Positions 1 through 11,209 of a stretch of 64,000 nt of DNA are shown piece after piece (positions within the stretch are counted from its first letter, which is position 1; each line of letters begins with the position of its first letter). The stretch spans positions 737,774 through 801,773 of the forward strand of contig BCIV01000001.1 in NCBI GenBank assembly GCA_001600055.1, given 5' to 3'. Made by a program: the position numbers and the translations under genes. The notes beneath the pieces are model-generated. The model worked only from the letters and a program-made list of their open reading frames with translations, had not been told where the DNA came from and did no database searches. This DNA is from Filobasidium wieringae (Eukaryota; Basidiomycota; Tremellomycetes; Filobasidiales; Filobasidiaceae).

Positions 1-65
1 CGGCTTTCAATCGGGCTTTGGATGCCGCTCAGAGGACCGCGGATGGTCAGTCTTCCGAGGCGTAG
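1..65 (+). CDS. C-terminal tail of an unidentified upstream gene (partial)
   Basis: From base 3 the plus strand reads 20 sense codons and then a TAG at 63-65. The tail is polar and alanine-rich, ending ADGQSSEA. It lies about 290 bp before LYS4 on the same strand and could be the last exon of a gene that begins outside the window. The fragment is too short to identify, and a chance open stretch is possible. Confidence 0.35.
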   Translation, partial: AFNRALDAAQRTADGQSSEA

Positions 66-352
66 TTTCAACAAGTGAGGGATAGAAAAGGAGACGATTG
101 TATAGATGCAAGAGGAAAGAGCTTCAACAGTTGTATCGCAGAGAGTTTGTGCCGAGTATATATGGGAGAGTGTGGCCTCTGAGATGCCGTTGTTTACTTT
201 TTCGGCTTGAAATAACTTGAACGCGGTTGGTCAAAACGGAAAAAGTTGGATCCTCGACCGGTTTCAACGACCAGAAACACTCGAAACTCGACCTGAATCC
301 ACATTTCAAAGTACATTCACACCAAAAGGATAGAGGCCACTCATCCGACAGA

Positions 353-2736
353 ATGCCTTCCGTACTCAGGTCTTCCCCGTTCTTGAGGTCGTTTCCTAGA
401 GCCTCATTTCACCCGGCTGCTATCGCTCTGAGGAGGACGTTGGCCACTCATACCGCCATCCCTCAGACTTTGATCGAGAAGATCGTACAGGATTATGCCG
501 TCGATCTACCAGCGGGTAAAAAGGTCAAGAGCGGTGATTACGTGATGATTCGACCGGAGCATGTGTAGGTGTAATCAATCGTTTCATATAACCACAAAGG
601 CTGACATCAGTATATGGCGACGTATAGCATGACCCACGACAATACTGGTCCTGTCATCAGCAAGTGAGTACCACCAACGAAAGACTTACAACAAGAGCTA
701 ACAACTGGTCCTCAGATTCACCTCCTTACAATGCTCTAAAATCCTTAACCCTCGTCAACCCGTCTTCACACTCGATCACGACGTCCAGAACAAGTCAGAG
801 ACCAACCTGGCCAAGTACAAAAAGATTGAAGCTTTCGCCGGCAAGCACGGGGTCGATTTCTTCCCCGCCGGCAGAGGAATCGGTCATCAGATCATGGTCG
901 AGGAGGGTTACGCATGGCCAGGAAAGATGGTCGTCGCGAGTGATAGTCATTCCAACCATTATGGAGGTGTAGGTTGTTTGGGTACGGCCATCGTTCGAAC
1001 GGATGCGGCGGGGATTTGGGCGACGGGGAAGTTTTGGTGGCAGATCCCAAAGATCGTCAAGGTGGAACTCAAGGGACGACTCGCCCCTGGAGTGACGGGG
1101 AAAGACGTCATCGTCGCTCTGGCAGGAAACTTTAACAAGGACGAGGTTTTGAACTGCGCGATCGAGTTTGTCGGAGATGGGGTTGAACACTTGTCTATCG
1201 ATGAACGATTGACTATCGCCAACATGACGACCGAATGGGGGGCCGTCGCTGGAGTTTTCCCTCGTGATGAAAAGTTGAAGGATTGGTACAGCGGGGTCAT
1301 CAAAAAGAATGCTCTGAGGCAATTCATGAGCGGTCCCAAGGTTTCTGGAGATCCTGCCCTTTCCAGCGACACCCACCCTAGATTGAACAAGGATCGTTTG
1401 GAACAGACTTTTGCCGCTCAATTGGCTTCCGACGCCGAAGCCACCTACTCTTCTCACCTTACCCTTGACCTCTCCACACTCGTCCCTTACGTATCCGGGC
1501 CTAACAGTGTCAAGGTGGCTACCGCGCTTCCTCGATTGGAAGAACAGGATATCAAGATCAACAAGGCCTATCTCGTCTCCTGTACCAACTCCCGAGCTTC
1601 AGATATCAAGGCGGCAGCGGACGTCGTTCGTGGTAAAAAGATCGCACCCGGTGTAGAGTTCTACATCGCCGCGGCTTCCAACGTCGTACAAAAGGACGCA
1701 GAGGAGGCTGGCGATTGGCAAGCCCTCGTCGATGCGGGGTGCAAGACTCTTCCCGCAGGTTGTGGACCTTGTATCGGTCTCGGTGTCGGTCTACTCGAGA
1801 AGGGTCAAGTCGGAATCAGTGCCACCAACAGGAACTACAAGGGACGAATGGGTTCCCCAGATGCCGTCGCTTACTTGGCCAGTCCCGCTGTCGTAGCCGC
1901 TAGCGCTATCAAGGGAAAGATCGCTGGACCAGACTCGATCGATCAGGCTTCTTTGCCAAAGTACGATATCCCCGTCCTTACCCTAGAGACCACCAAGCCA
2001 AGGGAGACCGAGGCGGCGTCATCTTCAGCCCCTGCCGTTCAGGAAGAATTGATGACCGGATTCCCAGAGGTATTCGATGGCCCGCTCTTGTTCGCTCCTC
2101 AGGATAACCTCACGACGGACGGAATGTACCCTGGAAAATACACCTACCAGGATGATATTACCCCCGAAAGGCAGGCCGAGGTTGTGATGGGTGAGCGTGA
2201 ACACTTCGAACGTCGAACGGAATGGACGCTAATATCTATTTCCGTTGACAGAAAACTATGATCCCGAATTCGCCAAGATCGTCGCTGGACTTCGATCGAG
2301 TCAGTCAACCGCAGGTGCCTCCGTCAAGCCAGGTGCCGTCTTGGTGTCCGGATACAACTTTGGTACCGGTTCTTCTCGAGAACAAGCTGCAACTGCTATC
2401 AAGTATTCCGGTATCCCTATCGTAATCTGTGGTTCTTTCGGAGACATCTTCAAGCGAAACGCGATCAATAACGGGCTCATCTGCGTCGAATGCCCTGAGC
2501 TGGTCAGCGATCTTACGGAACAGTACGCCAAGGGCGGTCAGCGAGGTCAAGGAGGCAAGGATGGCAAGTTGACGATACAACCTGGATACGAGATCCGGGT
2601 GAACAGTCTGACTGGAAAGATCACCCTGATCACCAAAGATGGAGAGAAAACGTATCAGACCGGAGCGATCGGAAAAAGTGTGCAAGAACTCTGGGTCAAC
2701 GGTGGTCTTGAGGGTTTCATCAAAGCTTCCCTGTAA
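353..2736 (+). CDS. LYS4: Homoaconitase, mitochondrial (lysine biosynthesis)
   Basis: Homoaconitase converts homocitrate to homoisocitrate in the fungal alpha-aminoadipate lysine pathway in the mitochondrial matrix. Four exons (353-564, 628-663, 716-2190, 2252-2736) give 735 aa. The N-terminus is an Arg/Ser-rich presequence ([20 protein letters not shown]). It is followed by the aconitase fold with [24 protein letters not shown] and [14 protein letters not shown]. The [4Fe-4S] cysteines are in SCTNSRASD and CGPCIG. The C-terminal swivel domain carries the GTGSSREQA motif. The string [13 protein letters not shown] favours homoaconitase over aconitase or isopropylmalate isomerase (family knowledge). 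It ends convergently about 110 bp from the ZIM17 stop. The start is the first ATG giving a targeting peptide. Confidence 0.95.
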
Positions 2737-2843
2737 GATCGTGGAAGGAGCAAGGTATAATCTTGTACATCTAGATGGCAGAACGCGGTTGTAAGCTGTA
2801 CATGCGACACTATATCGATACATAAGTTTGTGATGTGCGGGTC

Positions 2844-3381
2844 TCATTCATCAATTTCGATATCGCCGTCTTGACCCAGCCGTCCTCGGCGAACCTTTTC
2901 TCCTTTCTCTCGCATGAGATCTTCAATGGTGCGGAATTTTCCGTCTCCAGTAGACTCATTGAACCATCCGAGATGGTCCGCTATCAAATGTCTGCATAAA
3001 GATAGACGGATTAGGTGCGTGAGACTTGCAACTTGCGACCGCAAACGAACGCTCTTACCTGTTCTTACATCCAGGACATTGAACAATGACGATACCTTTG
3101 GTATAACTTCGTTTCGTAAACTCGTGAGTTGAGCGTTCACCACAATTCTCCACAGAGCAGGTAAACGTGAGGGAGCTATATTGCGAAGGTATTACTGTCA
3201 GTATAATCTGGTCTTCTAATTCTATCTAACCTATGCCTCACAGTTTAGGTTCTATCTTAGGTGGATTGCCATCCTTGTCGAGCAGTTTTGGAAGTGGAGG
3301 TTCCTTAGCTGGAACTTCGGTTGAGGAATCAGTTGATTTGAATCGCGCTTGTACAGGTGAACGGTGCGACATTGTTCGCAT
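2844..3381 (-). CDS. ZIM17: ZIM17/TIM15 (Hep1) DNL-type zinc-finger module, possible independent product
   Basis: ZIM17 is the matrix chaperone that keeps mitochondrial Hsp70 soluble and supports import and Fe-S assembly. The module spans three exons. It reads LSLTFTCSVENCGERS, a Cys-x4-Cys in place of the usual Cys-x2-Cys spacing, then KGIVIVQCPGCKN with its CxxC, then HLIADHLGWF and DLMREKGEKV. All of these are signatures of the DNL zinc finger. If it is also made alone, the first suitable start is the ATG at 3381-3379, giving MRTMSHRSPVQARFKSTDSS, a short basic leader with an Arg-Phe/Lys-Ser cleavage-like site. The same frame continues upstream into the PPR protein with no stop, so the separate start is only inferred. 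The domain identity is secure. Confidence 0.85.
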
Positions 3382-5630
3382 AGGCGGTACAAATCCAGTA
3401 CGAGAGCCACTTGCTAGATTTGCCTCTCGCCGTAGATCTTGGCCGTTTGTAAGCATGCGCTGTCGATGCTCAGCCCCCCTCAGGGTCTCGCGCCATTGTT
3501 GCATGTTCCGTGGAGGGGATCTGGTCTCCAGAGCAGGAGCGACATAAGGCTGGTTCCCGGCAGAGATTGCCTGTCTGGCTTCGTCAGCTGTCCTGCGCCA
3601 AGCAGCCTCCTCAGCAGGCGTACTGCCTTGAACGGCAATATGATTCGCTCGGAGGGCGGCTGCGGTGCATTCAATCAGTCTTTCGTTTCGTCGTTGACGC
3701 CAGAACATGATCTGCTTTTGTGATTTGTTGGGTTGCTGCAAGTCTTGATCGGGGGTCCCCCGTGTTTGCGAACCTCTTCCCTGCGAGTGATCATTTAGTT
3801 GCTGGTGTTCCTCAGCAAATATCAGGTCGCCTTCTTTCATGACGGCAGACACACGTAAGGCTCGGCGGATAGAAGAAATTTGTTTGCTTGCAAGCGCAGT
3901 TTCAAGCATAAGGACCGCGATCTCAAGAGTAGGTACGATTCGGCGAAGTTGACGGCCTTTCTCTGAAAGAACCACCTCGGATACCTGGTAAGCCGAAGGT
4001 AGTTTTACATGTTTCTCCAGCAATCTCATGAAGCCGTCAAAGTCCCTAGTCCATTTGGCTGATTTGAATAGGCTTGCGTAGCATTGATAAGGCCAGGCGG
4101 ATTGGTTGATGGCTGGCCCGAATCGCTCGAGCACCATCTCACAAGCTTCGCGGTCATGCGCATTCGCAAGCGCGGCCATAATCAGTTGCCAATGTCTTCC
4201 GCTGAACTGTTCGACCAAGGGTTTCCTAGCCAGGAACTGCCTGACATAATGAGAAGCATCTACGTCCCTTTTCAAGCCAAGACACAAGGTCAGGATAGTC
4301 TCGACCGCTCTTTCATTGAGCTCCAGAGGCGCTCGAGTTTTCAGATTGCCGCTAGATTGAGCGGCAACTGACTCGCCTGGTCGCGACATTCCGAAAAGAC
4401 GAGGCAGAGCAACAAAGGCAAGATTCCTGTCCGCCTCAGATCCTGTACTAAGCGCTCTCAAACCGAGAATCGCATTCTGATTGTCCAGGACAGGCTTGGC
4501 CTTCTGTTCGCCAAGCGACTTTTGTTGCTCGATCATGGTCTCCCATACGGATCTGACTGCACTCTTCTCGTTCGATACGCTCCCATCGGCATTGTTGGCT
4601 CCTCGGTTCATCAAAGCGTTGAAAATGACAGTGTAAGTTATCGCGTCTGGTGCTCCTTCTCCAGTTTGAGGCATAGAAGTCAGGACCCTTAAGATTTCGT
4701 CATACCTCTCAAAATGAGCAAGAAGTTGGATATACTGATTGGTAACGAATTGGGGACGTTCAAAGGCTTCTGGTTCCGTTCTCAAGTGCTGTTGGAAAGG
4801 AGTTGACGTGGAGGCCGATTCAACTTCCTCCAACCCCTCAGCCAATCCAGGGCTCACTTGCTCATCGGGATTCAAATGAGCAGCATGTTTTGCCTGAGCC
4901 TCATCGTAGATAAGAGTGTATCTCGAAAGTACCTTCTCGGGACTAGTCTGCAACGTTTTCGGGAAGTAGGTCAAAAGAGTGCCCCATGTCCGGGTAGTTG
5001 GTTTGATACCTCGTTTCTTCATCTGTATTCCATCAACATTAGTCAAGGAAACATTCACATCGAGATGAACCGCTCACATCGTTGTAGATATCGAACATTT
5101 TGTTGTATCGTTTAGCATCTCCGAAGGCTCGGATCAACATGTTCCAAACAACCGAGTTGACGCTTCGTTTAGAAGCCTTCTGTACGAGTGCGTACAGCTT
5201 ATCCAGACGTTCGACCGAAAGATCCGCACCGGAGACGGAGTATTTCTTGTTCAATCCTTGTTTGAGATATGCCTGCACAAAAGCAGAAGTCTGGAATGGA
5301 TCGTAATCGAAGGGGATTTGCTTGACAAGCAATGGCGAGAATGCTAAAGAACATGCTCGCGGTCAGTCAAGTTGCTAACTTCGATTGTTATGAATCATAC
5401 CGACATGTTCTTTTGGCACTTTGTTCCTCCACCGTGGGGCTTTGCTTAGCAGGTGCGTTTCTCCTAGCTCTTCGTTCGGGAACACTCGCTTCCTGAGCTT
5501 GAGGACCGCTCCGGCTGCGGTAAGTACTCTTCTGCCGAGTTACCGAGGCAAATGAGCCTTCATTGATAGATTGCGTGATCCCTGTACGCTGGACCCGGGT
5601 GCTCAGAGTCAGCCGTGGTAGTCGATACAT
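2844..5630 (-). CDS. Pentatricopeptide-repeat protein continuous in frame with a ZIM17/TIM15 zinc-finger domain
   Basis: Five inferred exons (5630-5405, 5343-5078, 5022-3242, 3175-3059, 2991-2844) sum to exactly 846 codons, 845 aa. Residues 1-70 are basic and Ser/Arg-rich (MYRLPRLTLSTRVQRTG), like a mitochondrial presequence. Helical repeats of PPR type follow, such as SVVWNMLIRAFGDAKRYNKM and DAITYTVIFNALMNRG; the role is probably organellar RNA handling (family inference). The last ~110 residues are a DNL-type zinc finger normally encoded alone. No stop separates the two halves: a TGA at 3238-3240 lies inside a 66-nt intron with GTGAGG/ATATAG borders. The first donor (GTCGGT) is weak, though exon lengths support it. 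It may be a true fusion or two overlapping transcripts. TCACGTGA lies 128 bp upstream. Confidence 0.72.
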
Positions 5631-5757
5631 ATTATCAGATCCAGTCGCTCCAATGTAGCTTCGAGTTTGTCTTTCCAAGACGAGGGCAAAGCAAACATGG
5701 TCTCAACTAAAGTTAGAGATTAGATCAGAAGGTGCTCGTACGAATTCAGGAATCAGA

Positions 5758-5765
5758 TCACGTGA
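5758..5765. promoter_or_regulatory. TCACGTGA palindrome upstream of PPR-ZIM17
   Basis: A perfect TCACGTGA octamer lies 128 bp upstream of the PPR-ZIM17 start codon. CACGTG cores are bound by bHLH factors such as Cbf1 (established for fungi). The same octamer occurs in four other promoter regions here. Function is inferred. Confidence 0.5.
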
Positions 5766-5862
5766 TTGATTAATCATCATCGATTTCTACATTTCGTTTC
5801 TTATCTAAACACAGGTATAAGCTCGGTCGGGGAAATGCAAGATACAATGAAAAGCTAGCTTC

Positions 5863-8061
5863 TTATTCCTCAAATGGGTTCCTATTCAAGTCCAGCTCAG
5901 TCCAGCCCAATCTCTCAAATGATTACGCGCACTTACTTGGTAAATTCCTCATCATCCAGGTCGTCCTTTCCGTCTCGCTTAGCACCGCTAGGAGGAGGAA
6001 TCTGCTTATGAGCAGATTCAGTCGTGTTGCTAGGAGACGTTCCCAATAAAGAAACCTGCTTCTTAGGGAGCATCCCGATCTTGGCTGTTGATTCGAGCAG
6101 CTGAGCAGTGTCCTATCTCATCATTTGAAACGAAAAGACTTACCGAGATCGATCTTCTGAGCAGCGGGTTTGCCCGTCTCGACGGCAGACGCACTCGACC
6201 CCGCTGAAGGCCCTGCAAATGTACCAGGGAAACGGTTGTTCAAATGAGAATCCTGCTTCGGCGTGTTGTCCTGTAGAAAGTCATCTGAAGCAGAGGGAGC
6301 GGATGAAGTCGAGGAAGCAGAGGATCCAGGTTGGTAGACTTTGATGGTGCGTTCTTGCGGGTCTTCCAGGTCGTCTGAGAGCGATTAGGAAGAGAAAGAC
6401 AGACTGTCAGAACTCCTTTTCGTAGCGAACACTTATCATCGAAACTAACCGAAGATATCCGTCGGCTGCCATCTCCGTCCTGCGGTAGGTGCAGCGTTAT
6501 GACTATTGCTTCGAGGAGTAGCGCCAGACCGATAACCGCCTGTAGTAGAGCCAGAAGTGCTCGAAAAGCTGTTTGAAGGGCTCTCATTAGCCCTTGCAGC
6601 GGGCGCACGGTTACCAAACAAGCCTGAAAGACCTGAAAGTCCAGGAAAGGCAGCAGTGATGCTGTTGCCGCCGCCAGTAGCAGGGGGACTTTGGCCATCC
6701 CTTCGGCCGGTGGCGACAGCTCTAGCATCATTGAAGATCCCATTGAGGGTGCTGGAGATTCCTGCTTGTTGCTGACCGGTAGCTTGACGTTGCTGTTGCA
6801 GCTGATCGAACTCGTTAACCTTGGATCGTGCGGTATTCAAGAACATATCTAGCTTTTGTTTCCCGACTGCAAGAAATTGCATCCGAATCAGATTAGACAA
6901 ACGCTGTGCCAAACCCTGCTATTTACCTTCCGCGTATTTGCCGATTTTCTCTTCTATCCCTGGCCCTTCAGCTCCCGGTTGCGCCTGCCTATCGTCATTC
7001 CACAACCCTCCGAAGCGTCCAGCTCCTCCTCGATAGTTATAGTCCTGATTCTGGTTGTGAGTCTGCGTTTGCTCAGGTAATGGTCGACCATAAGAATCAT
7101 AACCAGTAGTACTGTTGTGCCCGTCCGCATACAGGTCATCGTCGTCCGATGGCTGCCGAGCTCCTTGAGGTCGGTTGTATCGCGGAGCACGGGGTTGATA
7201 GGGAAGCTGTTGTGAACGGCCATCTCCTGTGAGACTTGATCCGGTTTCCCTCTGCGCACGAGCTTGGACTTGAGCTTGACGTTCTTCTGCGATTTGTAGG
7301 GAACGTGCGAATTCCTCGTCCAGATGGGTGTGAAGTGGCTGAGTTCGACCCGTAGAGGCTGTCGAGGAAGGCTGAAGGGGAGCATAATCGGTTAGCGTGG
7401 CTTTCGAAGGTTCACAGCATTCCATCATGCTCACCTTGTAATCTGGATCGGTGAGCTGCAACAAGTCTTCCAACGCCTTCTCAAACCGCTCTTCCGTAGT
7501 CCTGTCCGCATGCGTTTCGAGGACAGCCTGAATCACCGGTACTTCAACCGTAGGGAACATAGCCTAAGCCGGAGGATGAAAGATTGGTCACCTGAACTTC
7601 CGCTGTAGCCAGCCAGCGAGCTTACATGCAATTCCGCAACTTGAGGGTCTGCAGGTGGTTGGTCGATAGTGTTTGTGATCGGAGCAGGCGAGGTCTGGAT
7701 TACAGGAGTCGGGGTGGTGGAACCAGCTCTACCAGCCGATAGGGCGTCGACTTTGTTCGCATTAGGCTGGTTATTGCAGTACATCGGATCAGCTTAAGCG
7801 GTACGGAAACAGAACAATATAGCTCACCTCTGCTTCTACCACGTATCCTTCTCCTTCTCCCGTAAGAGCTCTGATTTCTTTCAGAGCTTGCTCAACATTT
7901 CCGTCAGCCTGCTCCAGCATATGTCGGAGCGTTCCATCGTCGATATCGGTTGCTGGAGCTTTTGCCTAATCATGGAAGCTAGTTAGTCGAGAGATGCAGG
8001 TTATCTCTTGATATGCGATAGGTACCTTTAGCTCCTTCAATTTCACCTCAAAATCGCTCAT
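5863..8061 (-). CDS. CUE-domain ubiquitin-binding protein (CUE5-like)
   Basis: The start is MSDFEVKLKELK at 8061. An N-terminal helical stretch (DDGTLRHMLEQADGNVEQAL) looks UBA/CUE-like. A canonical CUE domain follows: MFPTVEVPVIQAVLETHADR with EKALEDLLQLTDPD, including the MFP and Leu-Leu ubiquitin-contact positions. The rest is low-complexity: Gln-rich, a Tyr/Gly/Arg segment, then PGLSGLSGLFG and Ser-rich linkers. CUE proteins of this type bind ubiquitin and, in yeast Cue5, link cargo to Atg8; that role is inference here. About seven exons. The last appears to be a 19-nt exon (5881-5863) adding NPFEE after a GTAAGT donor; without that splice the protein stops at 5933. It is transcribed divergently from CMC1. 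Confidence 0.8.
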
Positions 8062-8404
8062 CTTTCTGCACTTTGTTTCAGTAATGTATGTGTTGACGAA
8101 GGATGGATGATACTCTATGCAAGCATGCAAGGTCGCACAGGATTCAGCTGATGAAGCACACTCTCGCTATCACAGCCTTTCGACGTCAAGGGGGCTCAAC
8201 TGTGCAGCCTGCGGAACCGAATGACGAGATTACCCGCTAACGCATATCAACGTGACATGCGTTTTCAAATCGAAGGCCCAACTTTCCGTTGATCATCGCC
8301 ATCTGAGATCGCTCGAACAGCTTCAACAGGTTCTCAATGTTCCGCTCGATCCCAGTAAACTCCTGACCTGGAATTACTGGAAGCCATCATCTTCCACTAC
8401 GGTA
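8062..8404. other. Divergent intergenic region, CUE protein / CMC1
   Basis: About 340 bp of leader and promoter sequence. From 8252 the CMC1 frame stays open upstream of its ATG, so a longer N-terminus cannot be excluded. No recognisable site was found. Confidence 0.5.
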
Positions 8405-8828
8405 ATGATCACTTTATCACGAAGAGAGGAGCAAGATGTGCTGGAGCGAGCTAAGGAGCAATCGTTACAACATTGCGATTCCTACGTCAAAGGTGAGCAG
8501 CCCGATCCGAGACCTGACTTGGGGTTATTTGTCGTAGACTAACAGCAGCGGCGTATCGAAGGATTTGCTGAGTGCGCCAAAGGCAAGACTGTGACGGTGT
8601 TATGGACGTGTGGAGATCAATACACTTCCATGAGGCGATGCATGAAGGAATAGTGAGCATCGAACGCCGATCTCTAGTGATTGGGACAGCTAACCTCTTA
8701 TCGTTTCATTCAGCATGACTTTGGAACGATTAGACGACGCCAAGGCTGACCATATCGCAAATCGGGACGAGAGGAATGCCGAAGCACTGGAAAAGGCTCA
8801 AAAGAAATTCACTCAGCGACGCACATGA
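8405..8828 (+). CDS. CMC1: CMC1-family twin CX9C protein (cytochrome c oxidase assembly)
   Basis: Three exons (8405-8492, 8562-8652, 8714-8828) give 97 aa, the usual family size. The order is MITLSRREEQDVLERAKEQS, then LQHCDSYVKGFAECAKGKT with Cys-x9-Cys, then LWTCGDQYTSMRRCMKE with the second Cys-x9-Cys, then YMTLERLDDAKADH. This is the CHCH fold folded by Mia40 in the intermembrane space. Cmc1 binds copper and helps stabilise Cox1 during complex IV assembly (family knowledge). The second exon uses an acceptor at 8560-8561 that restores frame exactly. The start is the ATG nearest the conserved domain; an in-frame ATG at 8252 would add 51 residues unlike the family. Confidence 0.88.
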
Positions 8829-8995
8829 TCCCCTCTCCTCCGCTCGGACTCTTTCACATATCCCTATCCGCTGTCATCCTCTGTCGACACACTCTGCAAA
8901 TCATCGTATAGATCGGGTTCGTTACAGGTCGTGACAACTCATCCTAGGTGTACCTGTACACCTCGCACCTTTTGTACAAATTGAACCAACATTCA

Positions 8996-11209
8996 TTATA
9001 TCCCACCTGTCCCTACCAGCTTTTCCAACGCTTCTCGCTGGACTGCTTCGTCCTTTACCACCTGTTCGATCGCCGTCAACCACTCCTCGATCGGGAAGGC
9101 AGGACGCTCTTCGTCGTCCCCCAGGACTGCGACTTGTGTGGCGATGTATCTTGCGTAAGCTAATACGGGGAGTCGCCGTAATGTTCTTCCCGACATTCCC
9201 TAAAGAGGTAGTTGATGATTCAGCTTTGCCCTTCAAAACGATCTAATTCAGGTTCGGCTAACCTGACAACGGGTTGCTACCTCTGCTAGCCTTATACACG
9301 CTCTTCGTATACGTTCTTGCTGAGGCTGCCTGGCCGGTTTCTGTCTGACCACCTCGATCTTCTTCCAGTCCAGCAAGGTCTATTCATACAACGATCAGCT
9401 TGACGTTTGTTTCATCGTTCTCCGCGAATGGGTGTTCGGGACGTACTAAGGGCTCCATCAGTCCGCGCTTCATCATCTCTGCCATACAGCCTGACAGGAT
9501 CCAATAAACCGCTTGAGGGGGTGGCAGTCCGATATATTGCTTGATATCCGCCCGATCCACGAACGCCGAATCTGTCGAAGTCGTAATAGGGGAGCTTAGC
9601 AGACTTGCTCTCGGCGCGATATGGTGGACGACTTACCGATCGCCTGGGCGATGTTCGAAGTGGACATGACCAGCACGTTTTTCCGATGCTTGAGCTTGTC
9701 TAATTGCGTTAGAAGGGCATTGACGACCTATGAACACCATAAGCGTTTAACTTTCCGAATCCTTGGTCATGCCGGGTCTGTGACTGACCCTCAGCGCGTC
9801 CGAAGGTTCCGTCCCGCTCATAGCTCCTGCCCTAGCAGCGGTCAGACTCTCGACTTCGTCAATCAAAACCACGACAAAACCGCTTTCGTCCTCCACCATT
9901 TCCGTCACCCTTGCGAATAGCTTTTGTACGAGTTTACCGGACTCGGAGAACCATTTGGAAAATAGACTGTGAGAGTTGATCTCCACCAGTCGTCCGTGAG
10001 AGTATCTAATTTCCCGTGGACCGTGAAGATCAATGATACATCTACCTCATGAGGCCAATCAACGCCATGGCTTACCGGTTGGATAATCTGATAGCCAGTT
10101 TTTGTGCCAAAGCTCTACACAAACTCGTCTTGCCCGTGCCTGGTGGTCCGTGAAGCAGGACAACTCGGTTCCAAGTGACGATATTGAAATCCACGTCCGC
10201 ATCGGAGAAAAGGAGGGTGGTATAGATGTAATTGAGCAACCGGGGTTTGATGTCTTCCGGGTAGATTAAGCTAATGGGAGATATAGATAGGTCAGTTCGG
10301 TACGAAAAATAATGACAGTAGGGTGCAATGAGAAATCGAGAAAAGGTACGGACCTATCCCATAAGCCATCCAGATTTCGGGAAGGCAGTTCTTCCACTGT
10401 AGCAGCCATAACATTCTCCTCATCATCGTCATCGTCTACCAAGATATGGAATAGAGGTCAGCCTGTTCGTATCATACGTAAATACGCACGAAGAATAGGG
10501 GACGTACCCCCGGTAGTAGCTGCGAATTCTTGTAGCGTCGATTGCGCTGAGGGTTGGTATATATGAATAGCCAGCCTCACATCGGACAACAACGGGTAGG
10601 CCTCCGCATAAGCTACCCCGATTGATCGTTATCAGCATCCTCTCCTCCCAATCCCAAGAAAGGAACTTACAACACTCGGCTACGACGATCCGTTCCGCAC
10701 AGCTCCGGAGGACGTCCACATCCTCCCATCCCTCTACTTCTACCCCGACTTCGAGCCGTTCAAAGTTATCGTGGATGTACGATTCTATTATACTGCGAAT
10801 TTGAGGGGTTTGCATGCGTTGATGTGGGGAGAGACGGACTTCGACTGAATGCATGAAATGAGGTAGGAGCTGATCAATGCACAGGCGGTCTGAAGGGATT
10901 GAATTCGGACTTACCATGTACCACTCCACGTATAGCATTCTTCACAGGTCTGGGTTTGGACTCATATTCATCCTGGTCCAATGGCTCCTCCTTTGGCGTA
11001 ACCATATCCTCGTCAGCGGATTCCAAGTCCATAGAGCTCAATATCGAAGAGCTGGGTCTAATTCCCGATCGTGGAGGTTCGGAGTGGTATCCATTAGACT
11101 GATGAGGGTGTTGAGGGACAGGCGGACGATGATGGTTCGTTAGGGAGATGGTGTTGGATGATTGAGAGAGAGATAGTTGGGAGAATTGTTGTGCTGGGTC
11201 TGCGGTCAT
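8996..11209 (-). CDS. PCH2: PCH2/TRIP13 AAA+ ATPase
   Basis: Pch2/TRIP13 is a hexameric AAA+ remodeller of HORMA proteins, acting at the meiotic checkpoint and on Mad2. The start is [18 protein letters not shown], followed by a Ser/Pro-rich disordered N-terminus. A family N-terminal domain ends [20 protein letters not shown]. The AAA core shows Walker [15 protein letters not shown], the family string [20 protein letters not shown], Walker [11 protein letters not shown], and [20 protein letters not shown] with sensor-1 Asn (LVMSTSNI). [18 protein letters not shown] and [19 protein letters not shown] follow. The end is EKLVGTGGI. Motif order and completeness indicate an intact gene with about nine exons. 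It ends convergently 167 bp from CMC1 and is divergent from ASN1. Confidence 0.93.

Noticed and set aside
795..1457. 220-codon minus-strand open frame
   Set aside because: Antisense shadow of the LYS4 core, whose plus-strand protein is unambiguous.
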